Source: Linnemannia elongata (taxonomy: Eukaryota; Mortierellomycota; Mortierellomycetes; Mortierellales; Mortierellaceae). Taken from it: a DNA stretch of 64,000 nucleotides. The stretch covers positions 2,672,001 through 2,736,000 of the forward strand of contig JAXBDG010000005.1 in assembly GCA_036320915.1 (NCBI GenBank), written 5' to 3'. Of this stretch, positions 1 through 11,434 are shown in pieces. A program made the translations under genes and the position numbers. Under the pieces are notes generated by a model that was not told the DNA's origin, did not search any database, and saw only the letters and a program-made list of their open reading frames with translations. Position 1 is the first letter of the stretch. Each line of letters starts with the position of its first letter.

Positions 1-1728
1 TTTTTTTTTTTTTTTTTTTTTTTTTTTCGTACATAATTTTATTTCTCTGACAAACAGAACAAAGGAGGCATTTGGAAGTAAAAGGGACTACAGACCAAAC
101 TCTTCAGTGAACCATCCGTCAGTCACAGTCCGGTCCGGGACCTGGCTCTGCGCAACAATTGTCGCTGCTCTTCACAGCAATAACGGAAGAAAATAAAACT
201 AGATACGAATGAAAGGGATTCTTCCCATCCTCTCCATCAATGTTAACCTCCTCCTTCCCAACAAGCTGTCTAACAGCCGTTCATCAGCTGCTCGTGGATT
301 CTTGGTCGCTCCAGGGCATGTCCGATCCTCATGTGTGGCTAGCGAAGCGCCACACGGGCAGAAACCATCGCGCGTGATATAGCCATATCCTTGACTCCAG
401 TCACCACGAGGACCTGTGTATTTGGATGTCTTGTCCTTTACAGAGATGCCCTGGGTCTGCTCCCACGCGATCGTCGCGGAGCATCGGGGTTTCCAGATCC
501 GCTCTGAGGCCTGCGTCTCCAGGTAGCCAACAAATTTGTGGAGGACCGTCTTGGCGATGGACTGTGGGGTTCTGAAGACCGCGCACCATTCGGTCAACAT
601 GCTCTTTGGGGTGATGCCGCGGAGTAGGTCCGATACGTTCCACTTGGGGTTCTCATCGCGATCGGGAGCAGGACTACCGCTGTGCACGGCTCGAGCTCCA
701 CCGATAGAGGAGAATCCCCGCACATGATCCGCATCTCGGGGGGGTCGCCAGTGTATGAGTACTGGTCGCGGGGCTTGACGACCGTTATCCACCGCGCGTT
801 GGTGTTCTCACTTCCTGGCTGCATTGTAGTTGTTTGTCGCCTGTACACCCCAATCGTCGATCTTGCCCATAGCCTCCTTCCAGATCGTAGTGGTGGTCTC
901 AGCTGCCGAGGAACAGTTCCAGACATGCTCGTTATCCTCCTTCTTAAGCTCGCATCGTCGGCAAAGGCATGTTGGGTACAGGTTGGGCTTGCGGGCCTGC
1001 ATGGAGTTCAGGGTGGGCAACATTCCATGCAGCTTTTTGACGTGATGTGTCCGTTGATGAGAGTCTTTGCTATTACTGTAAAAGGTGAAGACTGCTCGCC
1101 TGTCGTGAACATGAGCCAAGGTCGAGGTCCATTCCACATCGTCGATGTCAGGGATCGCCCTCTTCACCCGTCTCTGCGACGTCCAGGCCTGGTGGTGTCG
1201 GATTGTCGTTTGTTGTTTGAGGAGTTGTCGTAGGTCGATTTCAACAAGCGCACCATAGCAATGTGCAAAGCTCGTGATATCCGCCTGCTGAGTGAGATCC
1301 ACCTTCAAGGGTACTGTAGCGCTCTGTGCTGCCGCCTTTGCCGCCTGATCCGCCAGCTCGTTACCTTGGATGTTGCTGTGTCCTTTGATCCAGACAACCT
1401 CAACCCCTCCTGGCCGAGATTCCACAACCTGCCATAGTACCGCCCAAATACCCGCGTATGTGCTCCTGAATCGTTTCCTCGGTAAGGCATCCCGACGATT
1501 CTTCACTAGACGTTGGTACTGGTCCACCACCGACTCGTTGTCTAATTTGACCACAATGTCTTGTTCCGGAGGTGCTGACAAGACTGCGACTAGTAGACCT
1601 ATGAGCTCTGACTTGGCCAAACCATCGTCAAAGCGCGACACTTGCAGAAACAAGAACACTCTTTTATTTGTCCACGTGACCTTTTGGGTTTTCGATACCT
1701 CGTAGTTCTTGGCCGATGAGTATAACAT
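1..1728 (-). mobile_element. 5'-truncated non-LTR (LINE) retrotransposon, 3' remnant
   Basis: The window opens with 27 T residues. Read on the minus strand this is the poly(A) tail of a retrotransposon whose coding sequence lies just upstream. About 170 nt of probable 3' UTR separates the tail from the last codon. The coding part carries an RNase H-like domain followed by Cys/His zinc-knuckle-like motifs, the usual C-terminal end of LINE ORF2 proteins in early-diverging fungi. No reverse transcriptase or endonuclease domain is present, and homology stops near 1.7-1.8 kb, where a tandem repeat begins. This is the pattern expected of a 5'-truncated insertion made by target-primed reverse transcription. 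The LINE clade cannot be named from this fragment. Confidence 0.8.
199..1728 (-). pseudogene. LINE ORF2 C-terminal fragment: RNase H and zinc-knuckle-like region, one in-frame stop
   Basis: One reading frame runs from about 1788 down to 199, broken by a single in-frame TGA at 810-808. The upstream part shows RNase H features: KSELIGLL (catalytic Glu), VVKLDNESVV (catalytic Asp), and WIKGHSNIQGNELAD with the conserved His and final Asp. The first catalytic Asp, normally in a TDGS-like strand, is not seen. A Cys-His cluster (CLCRRCELKKEDNEHVWNC) follows. Downstream of the stop the same frame continues for about 200 residues and includes a second Cys/His group (FCPCGASLATHEDRTC). The stop and the missing first aspartate argue that the protein is dead. 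The frame is otherwise intact, so the insertion is probably fairly young. Confidence 0.75.
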
Positions 1729-2070
1729 CTGTGCCTCAACTTTGAGAAATATGGATGCGTCAGCAACAACAACTATTGACTATTCAGCCAACTCCATTCC
1801 AAACCATGAGGGTAAAAGCGGGTTCAAACCTGTCCCTTCGCATCCTTCTCTTTTGTTCTTTTATCATTCTCATTGCGTTACCGTTTTCTTTATTGATGAA
1901 GTATATCATCATCGTCTCCACTTTGGGAAGCAAGGATGTGTTAGCAACAACAACTATTGATTTTGTCAAAAACTCCATTCCAAACCATGAGGGTAAAAGC
2001 GGGTTCAAACCTGTCCCTTCGCATCCTTCTCTTTTGTTCTTTTATCATCCTCATTACCTTACCGTATTTG
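1715..2070. repeat. Two tandem direct repeats, period 181 bp
   Basis: Copy 1 (about 1715-1894) and copy 2 (about 1895-2070) align with a constant offset of 180-181 bp. The block from ACTCCATTCC through the TTTTATCAT region (1791-1872 and 1972-2053) is almost identical. The first 45 bp and a short patch around 1778-1790 have diverged. Copy 1 overlaps the 5' edge of the LINE reading frame, so the duplication includes or abuts the LINE junction. Confidence 0.8.
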
Positions 2071-2777
2071 CAACTCACTGTCTTTTTTTTTTGACGGACT
2101 GACATGGCTACTCATACTTGTTCACGATTCCTTTCCCTCTCTGTGATCAACCATTTTTGTCCCTCTTGCTAAGTTGCTCCACTCTATCCATTCACCCTTA
2201 CCTTTCATATTTTCAATGACGTTTACGTCTCTATTATCCTCCTAACACATATTCGTCCACTCTTACCTCCTACCTTTATCACCCTTCCTCCTTCCTTCAT
2301 TCCGCCGCCCATATCTGAACCACTCACTTTCACAGTCTCTCCAATTTCTTTGTTTCTCGTTCACCTGATAGGAAGCTTACCAAAAAATAGCCTACCTCTA
2401 TCTCTCTCCCCTTCTCCCACCATTTGAAGCCCTTCCTTCCACCTCACCTGGGTGTAAACGACAATCATCAAACGAAGAGTATCGCCTCCAGGCAGACTCA
2501 TTATAATGAATGATTTTGGAATGTTCTGACTTCGCCTCCATATCAAAATCAATGCAATGGGGGGGGGGGGTTCCTGAATTGGGCGCAGTCAGTCGAGACT
2601 GTACTGAACGCCTCCGCGTAATTTATTAAGGGCACTGAATGAAAGTATGAATGAAAAGGCTATGTAACAACAACGCACAAGAAAACGATCTTTGCGCGTG
2701 TATGAAATGTATATATAAAAAGTCGTCTATCTACGAAAAACTCTGCTGATAAAAAAAAAGCAAAGAGCATATCTCTT
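2071..2777. other. Non-coding spacer
   Basis: Pyrimidine-rich sequence without a convincing reading frame. It contains a 12-nt G run (2559-2570). It lies between the LINE-associated repeat and the 3' end of the first monooxygenase gene, so part of it is probably that gene's 3' UTR. Confidence 0.6.
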
Positions 2778-4686
2778 TTAAATGGCAGTAGGGTTAGCAG
2801 CGGCAGCTTGCTCGGCCTGGTAGCGCTTAGAAGGGAGTTGGGGGAGGGAAGGGACGGTACCCTTGTCGGGGATGCGGGGAAGGAATGTGCATTGAGGGCG
2901 GTAGGCGGCGTCCTTTGTGAATTGGCGGTCTTGGAAGGATTTGGGGATCCAGTTCAAGACTACGTGACGTACGCATCTGTCAAGGAACGTCTGCAAAAAC
3001 AGAGGGAGAAAAAGGAAGAGAGAAAAAAAAAGAAAAAAAGAAAAAAAAGTGGTGAGTAGCCTGATAAACACGCATGTTTCACTTGATATTCGAAAAGAGT
3101 GGCAAGACGGATGAAAAGCACGTTAGGAAATGCGCGTACCTGACCGCTAGAGATCTTGGCGTTGACGGCACTGTTATTAACCTGCTTCTTGGCCTCTCCA
3201 TGACGCTGCTGCTTATAAGACTCGAACGCAGCATCCAAACTCTCGGGCTTCAAATCCTCCAAATCATAAATGCAGTTAGCCAACACCACCGCATCCTGCA
3301 TCGCATTGATGGCGCCCTGTCCAGAGGTAGGCAACATCTTGTGCACAGCATCTCCAATCAACACAACATTGCCGTGGTGCCAAGTGTCAAACAGCTTCTC
3401 TTCCAGCATGACCTTCGAGACCACATCCTTGGGGGTTGCGTCGAGAATGTCGCCCAAGGTACCGCCACCAAAAGTTGTGGGGAAGTCACGGACGGCGGCG
3501 ATCATAGACTCGGTTGCTTCGGGACCCCATTCTGAGTTACGGAAGCGTTGGGCTTTGGCTTCTTCGGGATCTGTGATCTGCTGCATCACGCTCCAGCAGA
3601 ATCTGTTTCCTGGGATTGTGATCACTGTCCACTATGTCCATTGGAAAAGATACAGAAGGTATGGTAAGTAAGGCCACGAGAGTGCTGTAGGTTTTTTTTT
3701 TTTTTTTTTTTAGAAATAACGATCTTAGAGTTCACAAGAACAAACAGACTTACGCTGTAAGAAGTGCCATCTCCAATGACATGATGAATATTTGTGATAG
3801 GACCCTGGAGCTCCGGATACTTCTTAGGATCCCTGGGTGTCGTAGTTCCGACCATGCACACATAAGGCATTGCCAAATCCTCGCCGTCCGACTTGGGAAG
3901 CACTCCCTCAGCCTGCATCTCGCTATACAACTTCTGGCGAATAGTACTGTAGGCACCATCGGCACCGATAAGAATATGTCCATCGTAGGTGGTGTTATCG
4001 GAGCAAGTGACAGAAACGCCAGTGGGGGTTTTGTTGATGGCGGTGACCTTTTTGTTCATCAGGACCTTCTCCTCGGGAACTCGTTTCCGGATGATCTCGT
4101 ACAGTTCTGGGCGTGAGAAGACGATGAAGTCGTATCCAGTGCTGTTGTTTGTAGCATATAAAAAAAGAAAAAAAAGAAAAGGATGTTAGATGTTGAGCGA
4201 CAGTGCTTGTTTGTCCGAGATGTTGTGTGTGTGATAGTGCGCTTCTGTTGTCCCTTGCGCGCAACTTTTTTTTTCTTCTTACCGATCGTGGTGGTCGCTG
4301 GTGTTAACCGAAGCGAGCTTGTTAAGCTTCTCATCAAAGAGGTTGGTACTGTGGATCTTAAACGAGATGCTCATGGCTTCTTCCAGCATGCCCAACTGGT
4401 CAAACAGCGCCAGAATGTTTCCATTGAAACTCATCAACGCACCTACTCAAGTAAAAATGAATTGTTATTAGAAGAAAGGATAAAGATATACATCTAACAT
4501 GACAATGTTAACAGCGTAATTGGGAAAACAGGGAAAGTGAACAATACCGAGGGGCTTGACTTTGGGAGCACGCTCAAGGATGGTGTAAGGGATATCCATC
4601 TTGTCGAGGAGGATGCCCATCATCAGACCGGCGATTCCGGCGCCTACGATTACCACGGTTGGGCGAGGTCTTGGAGGAAGTGTCAT
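2778..4686 (-). CDS. FAD-dependent monooxygenase, copy 1 (463 aa, 5 exons)
   Basis: Predicted aromatic-hydroxylase-type flavoprotein (FAD_binding_3 family) that would oxygenate an unknown substrate using NAD(P)H and O2. Exons: 4686-4548, 4442-4283, 4141-3754, 3631-3140 and 2990-2778; all junctions are GT-AG and close in frame at 463 residues. Visible motifs are the N-terminal dinucleotide-binding VVIVGAGIAG (Gly 15-20), a GADGAYS motif near residues 159-165, and the flavin-binding GDAVHKMLPTSGQGA motif from residue 322. No signal peptide or membrane span is visible. The start is the only ATG just before the Rossmann strand. The last intron carries a long pyrimidine tract on the coding strand. 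The neighbour at 5.7-8.1 kb is a close paralog with the same first three exon lengths apart from the start. The substrate cannot be predicted; kynurenine, salicylate and zeaxanthin-type enzymes all share these motifs. Confidence 0.88.
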
Positions 4687-5727
4687 TCTTTGTTTTTGCT
4701 ATGTTGGTGTGGAAGGACAGGGGAAAATGAAGAAAAGGGTGAAGAGAAGAAAAGAAGAAAAGGAGAAAAGAGAAGGAAGAGAAGAAGAAAGAGAATCGAT
4801 CCTCTTCTTTCCGAAGGTACTGAAAACAAAAACGAGGGTGGGTCCAATGAATGGGTAGAATTGATTAATCCTGTGATCACAATATTCTCTTTATTTTCTC
4901 TTCTTGTTGACGGACTGGGTACGGACTTGACAGGCTACAAGATGCATGGAGAGCACCTTTCTTCATTCTTTTTTTTTGTGGTTCCGCTCGTCGTATCCAC
5001 TTGCATTGTGTTGTACCTGTGTGAGGAAGCAAAGGCTGGGTGAGTGGATGTTCATTCATGCCAGACGATTGAACACATTTATTTTTTCTTGGACGCCAAA
5101 AATTTGAGAGCAATGCTTCCCGTCCTCGACCTTTCGCCAAAAAAAAAAAAAATGCTCATTCACACCAGAAAATACTGACAGAAGGAAGGCGAGCGCCTTT
5201 CTCTCTTCTCTCTTCTCTCACTTCTCGCTCCCGTACGCTCTTTTGTTAGAGTTCGCTTTTCCATCAACCATCAACCTTCAAGCATGAACCCAATTAAAAA
5301 CCATCAAAGTTCAATCCACGTCGGCAGTGTCAAAGCAAAAACAAGGTCAAGCTTTGACACGCACAACCAATTGAGAAAAAACACCAAAGTTCCCAGTTTC
5401 TCCCCCTTCCCTCCCACCCGAATCAATTATGTTGTTTTATTATCTTCCTTGACCAACCAACGGCGAAACTTTGTCATACATTAGCTATTTCTCTCCCTTC
5501 TTCATCAAAACAGCAACAGCAACAACTTCAGTAGCAACAACAAAGGCACTCATACACACCTTTCCCGAGACCCAGGACCAGCAACAACACCACAAACATA
5601 GCTCATTCCATTCAATATCAATTTTTATTAGTAGTACTTGCATATCGATACCATCAAGAATAAACAGCCAAGCGCAAAACTGAGTAAGGCGAAGGAGAAA
5701 GGTCGAAAGGAAAGAAGGGGGGGGGTA
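4687..5727. other. Spacer between the two monooxygenase genes
   Basis: About 1 kb holding the promoter and 5' UTR of copy 1 and the 3' UTR of copy 2. It has purine/pyrimidine-biased runs, CT-rich stretches and a short A run near 5140-5152. No reading frame with family features was recognised. Confidence 0.6.
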
Positions 5728-8113
5728 TCAAACGGGAACAGAAAAGTATCGTCGGTTAACTTCCATCTCGGCCTCATATCTTTTAGAAGGAGGTTGAGGT
5801 TGAGAGGGGACGGTACCCTTGTCGGGGACTCGTTGCATGAATGTGCATTGAGGACGGTAGGCGGCATCTTTTGTGAATTGCCGATCTTGCATGGAGCGGG
5901 GGATGTAGTTTAGAACTACATGGCGTATTGCCCTATCCACCTTTGTCTGCAAGGAAGGAGGATGAAAAAGTAAAGTAGACGAGCGGTGAACGATGGGGAG
6001 AGAGAAATGAGTTTGTTAGTTTCTGAAGTGAGACTGATTGAGGTAAGTGAGACAGACGTGATGAGATCAATAACGGAGAAATAAAAATGGTACCTGGCCG
6101 CTGGAGATTTTGGCATTGACTTTGCTGTTGGTGATCTGCTTCTTGGCTTCGCAGTACCGCTGCTGCTTGTAGGACTTGAAGGCTGCTATCAGCGACTCGG
6201 GCTGGACATCCTCGAGGTCGTATAGACAGTTGGCCAGGATCACCGCGTCCTGCATCGCATTGATAGCACCCTGCCCTGAAGTTGGTAGCATCTGGTTCCG
6301 AGTAAATATAGACGAATGAGTAGGTCAGCAAAGGGGTTATCATGGATGTTGCGGCGCGTGGTTGAAGAATCTGAACCAGTAGAGTGTGTGATTGTTACCT
6401 TGTGGCATGCTGTTGAACAAAGTAAATCCCGATGCACATTAAAGTGTATGTATGTTTGATGTAGCGTTACTGTTAGTAGCTGATACTTTCAGGATTTCAA
6501 TGTACTCTTGATAACATACATCTTCATTCCTTCTCTCTCGTTGAAAAAAACAACAGCCTCCAGTCGACTTACCATCACCAATCAAGACAACATTCTCGTG
6601 GTACCAAGTGTCAAACAACTTTTCTTCCAGCATGACCTTCGAGATCCGGTCCTTGGGCGTCGCATCAATGATCTCCCCCAACGTGCCTCCAAAGGTGACC
6701 GGGAACGCGTGGACGGCTTCGATCAGTTCCTCGTTCGCCTCGGGCCCCCATTCCGAGTTCCTGAACCGCTGTTCCCGCGCCTCGGCCTGGTCTGTGATCT
6801 GTTGCATCACGCTCCAACAGAATCGGTTGCCTGGAATCGTGATCACTGTCCACTATATCATCGCATGAAAGTGGGAAGGAGGGATAGGGGAGAGAGAAAC
6901 GAGGGGGATTAGCAAATAGTGGTATGGCATTGTCTCCCTTTCTGTTCCAGGCTCAATCATGACTAAAATACAAGCTAGAAGTGAAAAGGGCAAAAGAGCA
7001 AACACCATGCACTGCCTTCCTGCTCTCTCACTCTCCCAAGGCACTTACGCTGAATGGTGTACTGTCGCCAATCACATGGTGAATATGAGTATACGTGTCC
7101 TTCAGTTCCGGGTACCTCTCCGGGTCCCGAGGAGTTGTCGTCCCAACCATACACAGGTAGGGCATTGCCATATCCTTGCCATCCGACGCCGGCAGTGTCC
7201 CCAGTTCAGACATTTTCCTGTAAATGTTCTGTCGTATTGAGCTGTACGCCCCGTCGGCGCCCACAATAATGTCAGCTTCGTAGGAAGAGTTGTCAGAGCA
7301 GTTGATCTCGGTCCCGGTGATGGTCTTTGTCATGCTCAACACCCTCTTGTTGAACGAGATGCGCTCCTGAGGGATCTCGCTCAAGAGGATGTCGTATAGT
7401 TCTGGACGGGAGAAGACCAGAAAGTCATATCCAGCTCTAAAGTTTTTATAGGGGGGTGAAGGTTTGGTTAGTCGGGTTTTTAGTGTTTGTTTTTATGCGA
7501 GAGAAGGCCAGAGAACGAGCTTTGTGAATTTGTGCCATGGTGTGAGCGTTGTTGGGTTCATTTTTCGACAGGAAAGTTGATTTTTTGTGTCTTCCATGGT
7601 TGCGAATGACGATTCATTTTATCTATCCCGAGAACTCGTCCTCCCACCATCCATCTCTCACAAACCATATCCTTGTCACCCTCGAGTTTGTCACTTACCG
7701 ATCTCTGTGATCCTTGGTGTTAACTTCAGCAATCTTCTCCAACTTTCCGTTGAATAGAGTCGTGTAGTAGATCAACAACGAGATCGCCTCGACCCGCTCC
7801 AGCAGCCCCAGCTGTTCAAACACCGGCAAGATGTTCGAATTAATCGACATTAAGGCGCCTGTTTACAACGAAGGCATCGCCAGAGAGATGTGTCAATTAG
7901 CCAGAAGGAAACAGGACATAAGTACTCTGCTTCAAAGTCGATAAAAGACCATGCTTTACCTAAGGGTTTGACTTTGGGCGCACGCTCAAAGATCTGGTAA
8001 GTGACGCCCATCCTCTGGAGAAGAATACCGAGCATGAGACCTCCGATACCGGCTCCAACAATGATCACACGGATGTGTGGTCTTGGCGCCATGGTACTCG
8101 GCGTCCTTGTCAT
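5728..8113 (-). CDS. FAD-dependent monooxygenase, copy 2 (469 aa, 7 exons including an 11-nt microexon)
   Basis: Tandem paralog of the gene at 2.8-4.7 kb. Exons: 8113-7960, 7858-7699, 7436-7049, 6852-6573, 6409-6399, 6291-6094 and 5946-5728. Exons 2 and 3 have exactly the same lengths as in copy 1 (160 and 388 nt). The single 492-nt exon 4 of copy 1 is here split into 280, 11 and 198 nt. The 11-nt exon supplies A-C-H-K of the flavin-binding GDACHKMLP motif; skipping it would shift the frame. Other motifs are RVIIVGAGIGG (Gly from residue 20), GADGAYS, and a C-terminal block close to copy 1 (RQFTKDAAYRPQCTF). An ATG at 8113 was chosen, giving MTRTPSTMAPRPH; the internal ATG at 8092 would match copy 1's length better and is a real alternative. 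The enzyme is probably soluble; the substrate is unknown. Confidence 0.87.
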
Positions 8114-9158
8114 CTTTTTAGTCTTGTGGGTGAAAAACGACGTCAAAACGACAAATATTTCAAGAGAGAAACGTAAAAGGAGGGGGGTTGTGACAAAATT
8201 GCAAAGAAAAGCAAAGAATGAATCTCTGTCAGCCAACAAACGTGGAAAATAAATGAAGGTTGAGAAAGGCAGTGCAGAGGAGAGGGATGGAGGAGTAAGA
8301 GTCGAATGGTACAAGTAGAGATGGGTTTGCTTGTTTGTTTGTTTGTTTGTTTGTTTGTTTTGTTTTTTGTTGGTCTGCCTCGAAGGGCTGGTTGGTCCTT
8401 TTTATTATCCAGCAATTGTCGGTTATCAGCAACGGCTCCTCCTTCCCTCCTTTCTCTCTTTGTCTCCTCTCCCTTTTCCTCCCTTTGCCTCCCTTTCCCT
8501 TTCCCTTTTCCTTCCGGCAGTTGAATGGGAAGGTACAGTTTACTTTATCTGAACTGTGTAAAAAACGAGAGCTTTTTGCCCTCTAGCACTGTTTTCTATT
8601 CTGCTCCTCCTCTCCCTATTTTTCCATCTCCTTCTGCAGCCATGAGCTGACCCGAACACCCACCGTCCGTTCGTGAAATGAAAAGCCAAAGCAGACAGAT
8701 ACACACACACACTCCCAAAAATAATTGAGCTGATCCCACAAGGACGGACAGAAACGACAAAGGGTTGATGCTCATTCTCCTTTCTTCTGACACGAGATGA
8801 CCTTTTTTTTCTATCATACCCCTCTCTCCTTTTTACTCGAAGCCCATCGTCCGACAACCATCCAATTGTACAAAAGGACGACGTTCAACCCCCTTCCTTT
8901 TTCTTGGTCATCCCCTCTAACCAACCCCCTTTCTCCCGTCATTTTCCTTTCATCATTACTACCCTTGAACCCAGCCCAACCCCACTTTGATTGAGTACTT
9001 TTCATGAACAGCAAAGAAAAAAAACGGAAAATATAATTGAGCCCGGTGTGAAAGGCGGCGCTTGGGCTTACATCTTTTCTCTTCTATCCGTATTTTCATG
9101 GGCCTGATGCACGATCTGCCAAAAAAAGACTATGGAGAATAAGGTCAATTCAATTGTC

Positions 9159-9195
<37 letters not shown>

Positions 9196-10099
9196 ACCAC
9201 TTCCCCAGAGCCCGTTATCTGTTTGTCGATTTTTACATATTTTTTTTTTAAATGATGGGCAAGGAGTAATGAGGATTTCTCCTTTTTTGATCCCCTCTCA
9301 CGGTTTGTCCGGGGACTGAGAGGAACCAAACCTCGTTATGATAAACTGTAACACTAACGGTTGGACAAAGAAAAGGAAAAAAGGATATGTCGAACATCCT
9401 CCTCCCTTCCTCCCATCAAATCCATCGACCCTCATAGGATACTAACCCCTCCCGCCCAATAATCTCAAACGTCTGTTGTGTGACAAACAAGCAATATCCC
9501 CCCCCTCCCTTCCTCAATCTCACTTCTCTTCACCTCTCTTCACGATCCCGAAGACAAGAATATTGCGCAGAAAGACAATCGAGGCGCAATGAGGTTCCCC
9601 AGTCCAAAAAAGAAGCAATTGATTGAAGGTTCGGTCGGTCGGTCATCCGTCCAATCGTCCATCAATATCGTGTGCATTTTACTTTGCTTTATACCACCCT
9701 CTTCCCTCGCCCACTCTGCAAAGCAAAGCGATAATCGCAAAAGGTGCATTGGCGTAAGAGGAGGAGGAATGAAAATCTGATCCTCTCTGCGTCGGAGTCT
9801 TGAAAAACTTGGCAAGGAAGGATGAGATTATGAGGGGAGGAGTGAGAGAGTTAAGAAAGAGGGTGTGAGCGAGTGGAAGAAAAGCCTAGAACAGCGTTCC
9901 TCAAGCCCAGATCGTACGACTCTTGATCCTGAAAGAACAAAGGCTGCATTGCGTGCATATGGGCATACTAATGTGTAGAGGTTTGGAGGATGAAGAAGTG
10001 AAGGAGGGTGTGTGTGTGCAGTGGGTAGAGTCGATATATGAACTAGCTAACATGGTTGCGTTGTGCTTGATTTTTATTACTGTCGGGCGTTCAACGAAG
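8114..10099. other. Spacer with poly(T) and TTTG microsatellite
   Basis: Two kb of promoter and 3' flank. It contains a (GTTT)n microsatellite (about 8328-8361) just upstream of monooxygenase copy 2, polypyrimidine blocks, and a 35-nt T run (9160-9194). No coding region could be supported. The last 100-200 bases are probably the 3' UTR of the Bmt2-type gene on the minus strand. Confidence 0.55.
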
Positions 10100-11434
10100 C
10101 TATGCAAGGACAATGCAGAAGCTACAATAGACGTTAAAAACGAGAGGAGGTAGGTTAGTTAATTGAACAGGTGTCCTTTTAACAAGCACTAATAAAAGTT
10201 CTCTCACAACCAGTGGAAGGGGATGCAGGCGCAGACTTACTTGTTACGATTGGGCTTATCATGGCGCATTTTCTTGGGAAACAAAGGCTGATTGACCGTC
10301 TTTTTACTCTTCTTGTCTCCAGAGGAAGAAGGAGCAACATCCAGTCTGAATGCATAGTAGGCCAACTTTTTCGCAAGATGATGGCTCACAAGCGTTGTGT
10401 ATCCCAGTGCAGCCATCATCTCGACCAACAGCTCATGGTCCATATACCGCGAGTTGTCAATGCACGGCAGAGGGAGAACCAGATACAAAAGTCCCGTGCC
10501 GGGTACCAGAAATCGAGTTGAATGGCGCAAGATCTCGCCGCGTTGGGCTGGGTCGCCGACAAAGTTGACGACGAGGGAAAGGCAGACGATGTCGAAGAGG
10601 TCATCTTTTGTGGTAGGGATGGGCATTTCGAGGAAATCCATTTTTGTGATGAGCGGGTCTTGGGGGTTGAGGTCGATGGGTGTTGCCTTGATCCAGGAGC
10701 TGTATTTTTGGTAGTTGTGGGGTGAGAGTGCTCCAATGTCCAGCAGTCTTAACGGCTTGCCCGCCTATGTTTCCAACATCAAACGTACGCGTTAATAACT
10801 GGTTCGATTATTGGTGAACGGTCAATTAAGCCATTGCTCCATTTGTAACCTTTACCTTTTTATCAAGCTGGGGATGACAACTCTCAATAACAGGGATCAG
10901 CCACTTGCTAGAATCGCCTCCACGCTGCTTGGACTGCCCCAAAGTCGAAGCCTTCTGGTACATGTCCAACCCTCCAAGGTCATCCATCTCCTGCCGGATC
11001 GCCGCTATCCTCGCCAAATCATTCGCCTTCTGTTGTGCCGTGTACCTCGGTCCCTGCGATCTTTGATATCCACCTCCACCTCCATTTCCTGACTGAGAAG
11101 AATTCGTCGAAGCATCGATGCGGGCAAGACACTGGGAGAGCTCCTTGTTAAGGGTATGGTATCGCCGAATCAATTGTGCGGTGGCCATAGAGGATTTCTT
11201 TCGGGCGACGGCTTTTGAGGATTTGATGGTTAGGAGAGAGGATGTGGAGGAGGTTGTCTCAGCGCCTGAGGGTGTCAATGCCATAAGGACCGATAGTGAG
11301 TCTGCGGAGGAGGATCCTGCTGGTGTGAGGGAGTTCTGTGAGGTTGTTGTAGAGGTTACTGTAGGAGGGAGGGATGCAGTGACGGGAACCCGCCTCCGCT
11401 TTGCGGTCGATCGTTTTGGTTTCTTGATGGCCAT
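10100..11434 (-). CDS. BMT2: 25S rRNA adenine-N1 methyltransferase, Bmt2 type (374 aa, 3 exons)
   Basis: Homolog of yeast Bmt2, a nucleolar S-adenosylmethionine-dependent enzyme that makes N1-methyladenosine in large-subunit rRNA. Exons: 11434-10856, 10764-10241 and 10121-10100. The first 85 residues are Ser/Thr/basic-rich and probably disordered. Then come the family blocks: IRRYHTLNKELSQ, DDLGGLDMYQKAS with RGGDSSKWL, the SAM-binding RLLDIGALSPHNY (from about residue 198), DLFDIVCLSLVVNFVGD (about 249-265), and LVLPLPCIDNSRY. A plausible donor (GTAAGT) overlaps the apparent AAC-AAG-TAA end. Splicing to 10121 adds NFCIVLA, which matches the NFAIV-type ending I associate with this family. If that splice is wrong the protein ends at 10237 instead. 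The metazoan relative is SAMTOR, but the fungal blocks favour the rRNA enzyme. Confidence 0.88.
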
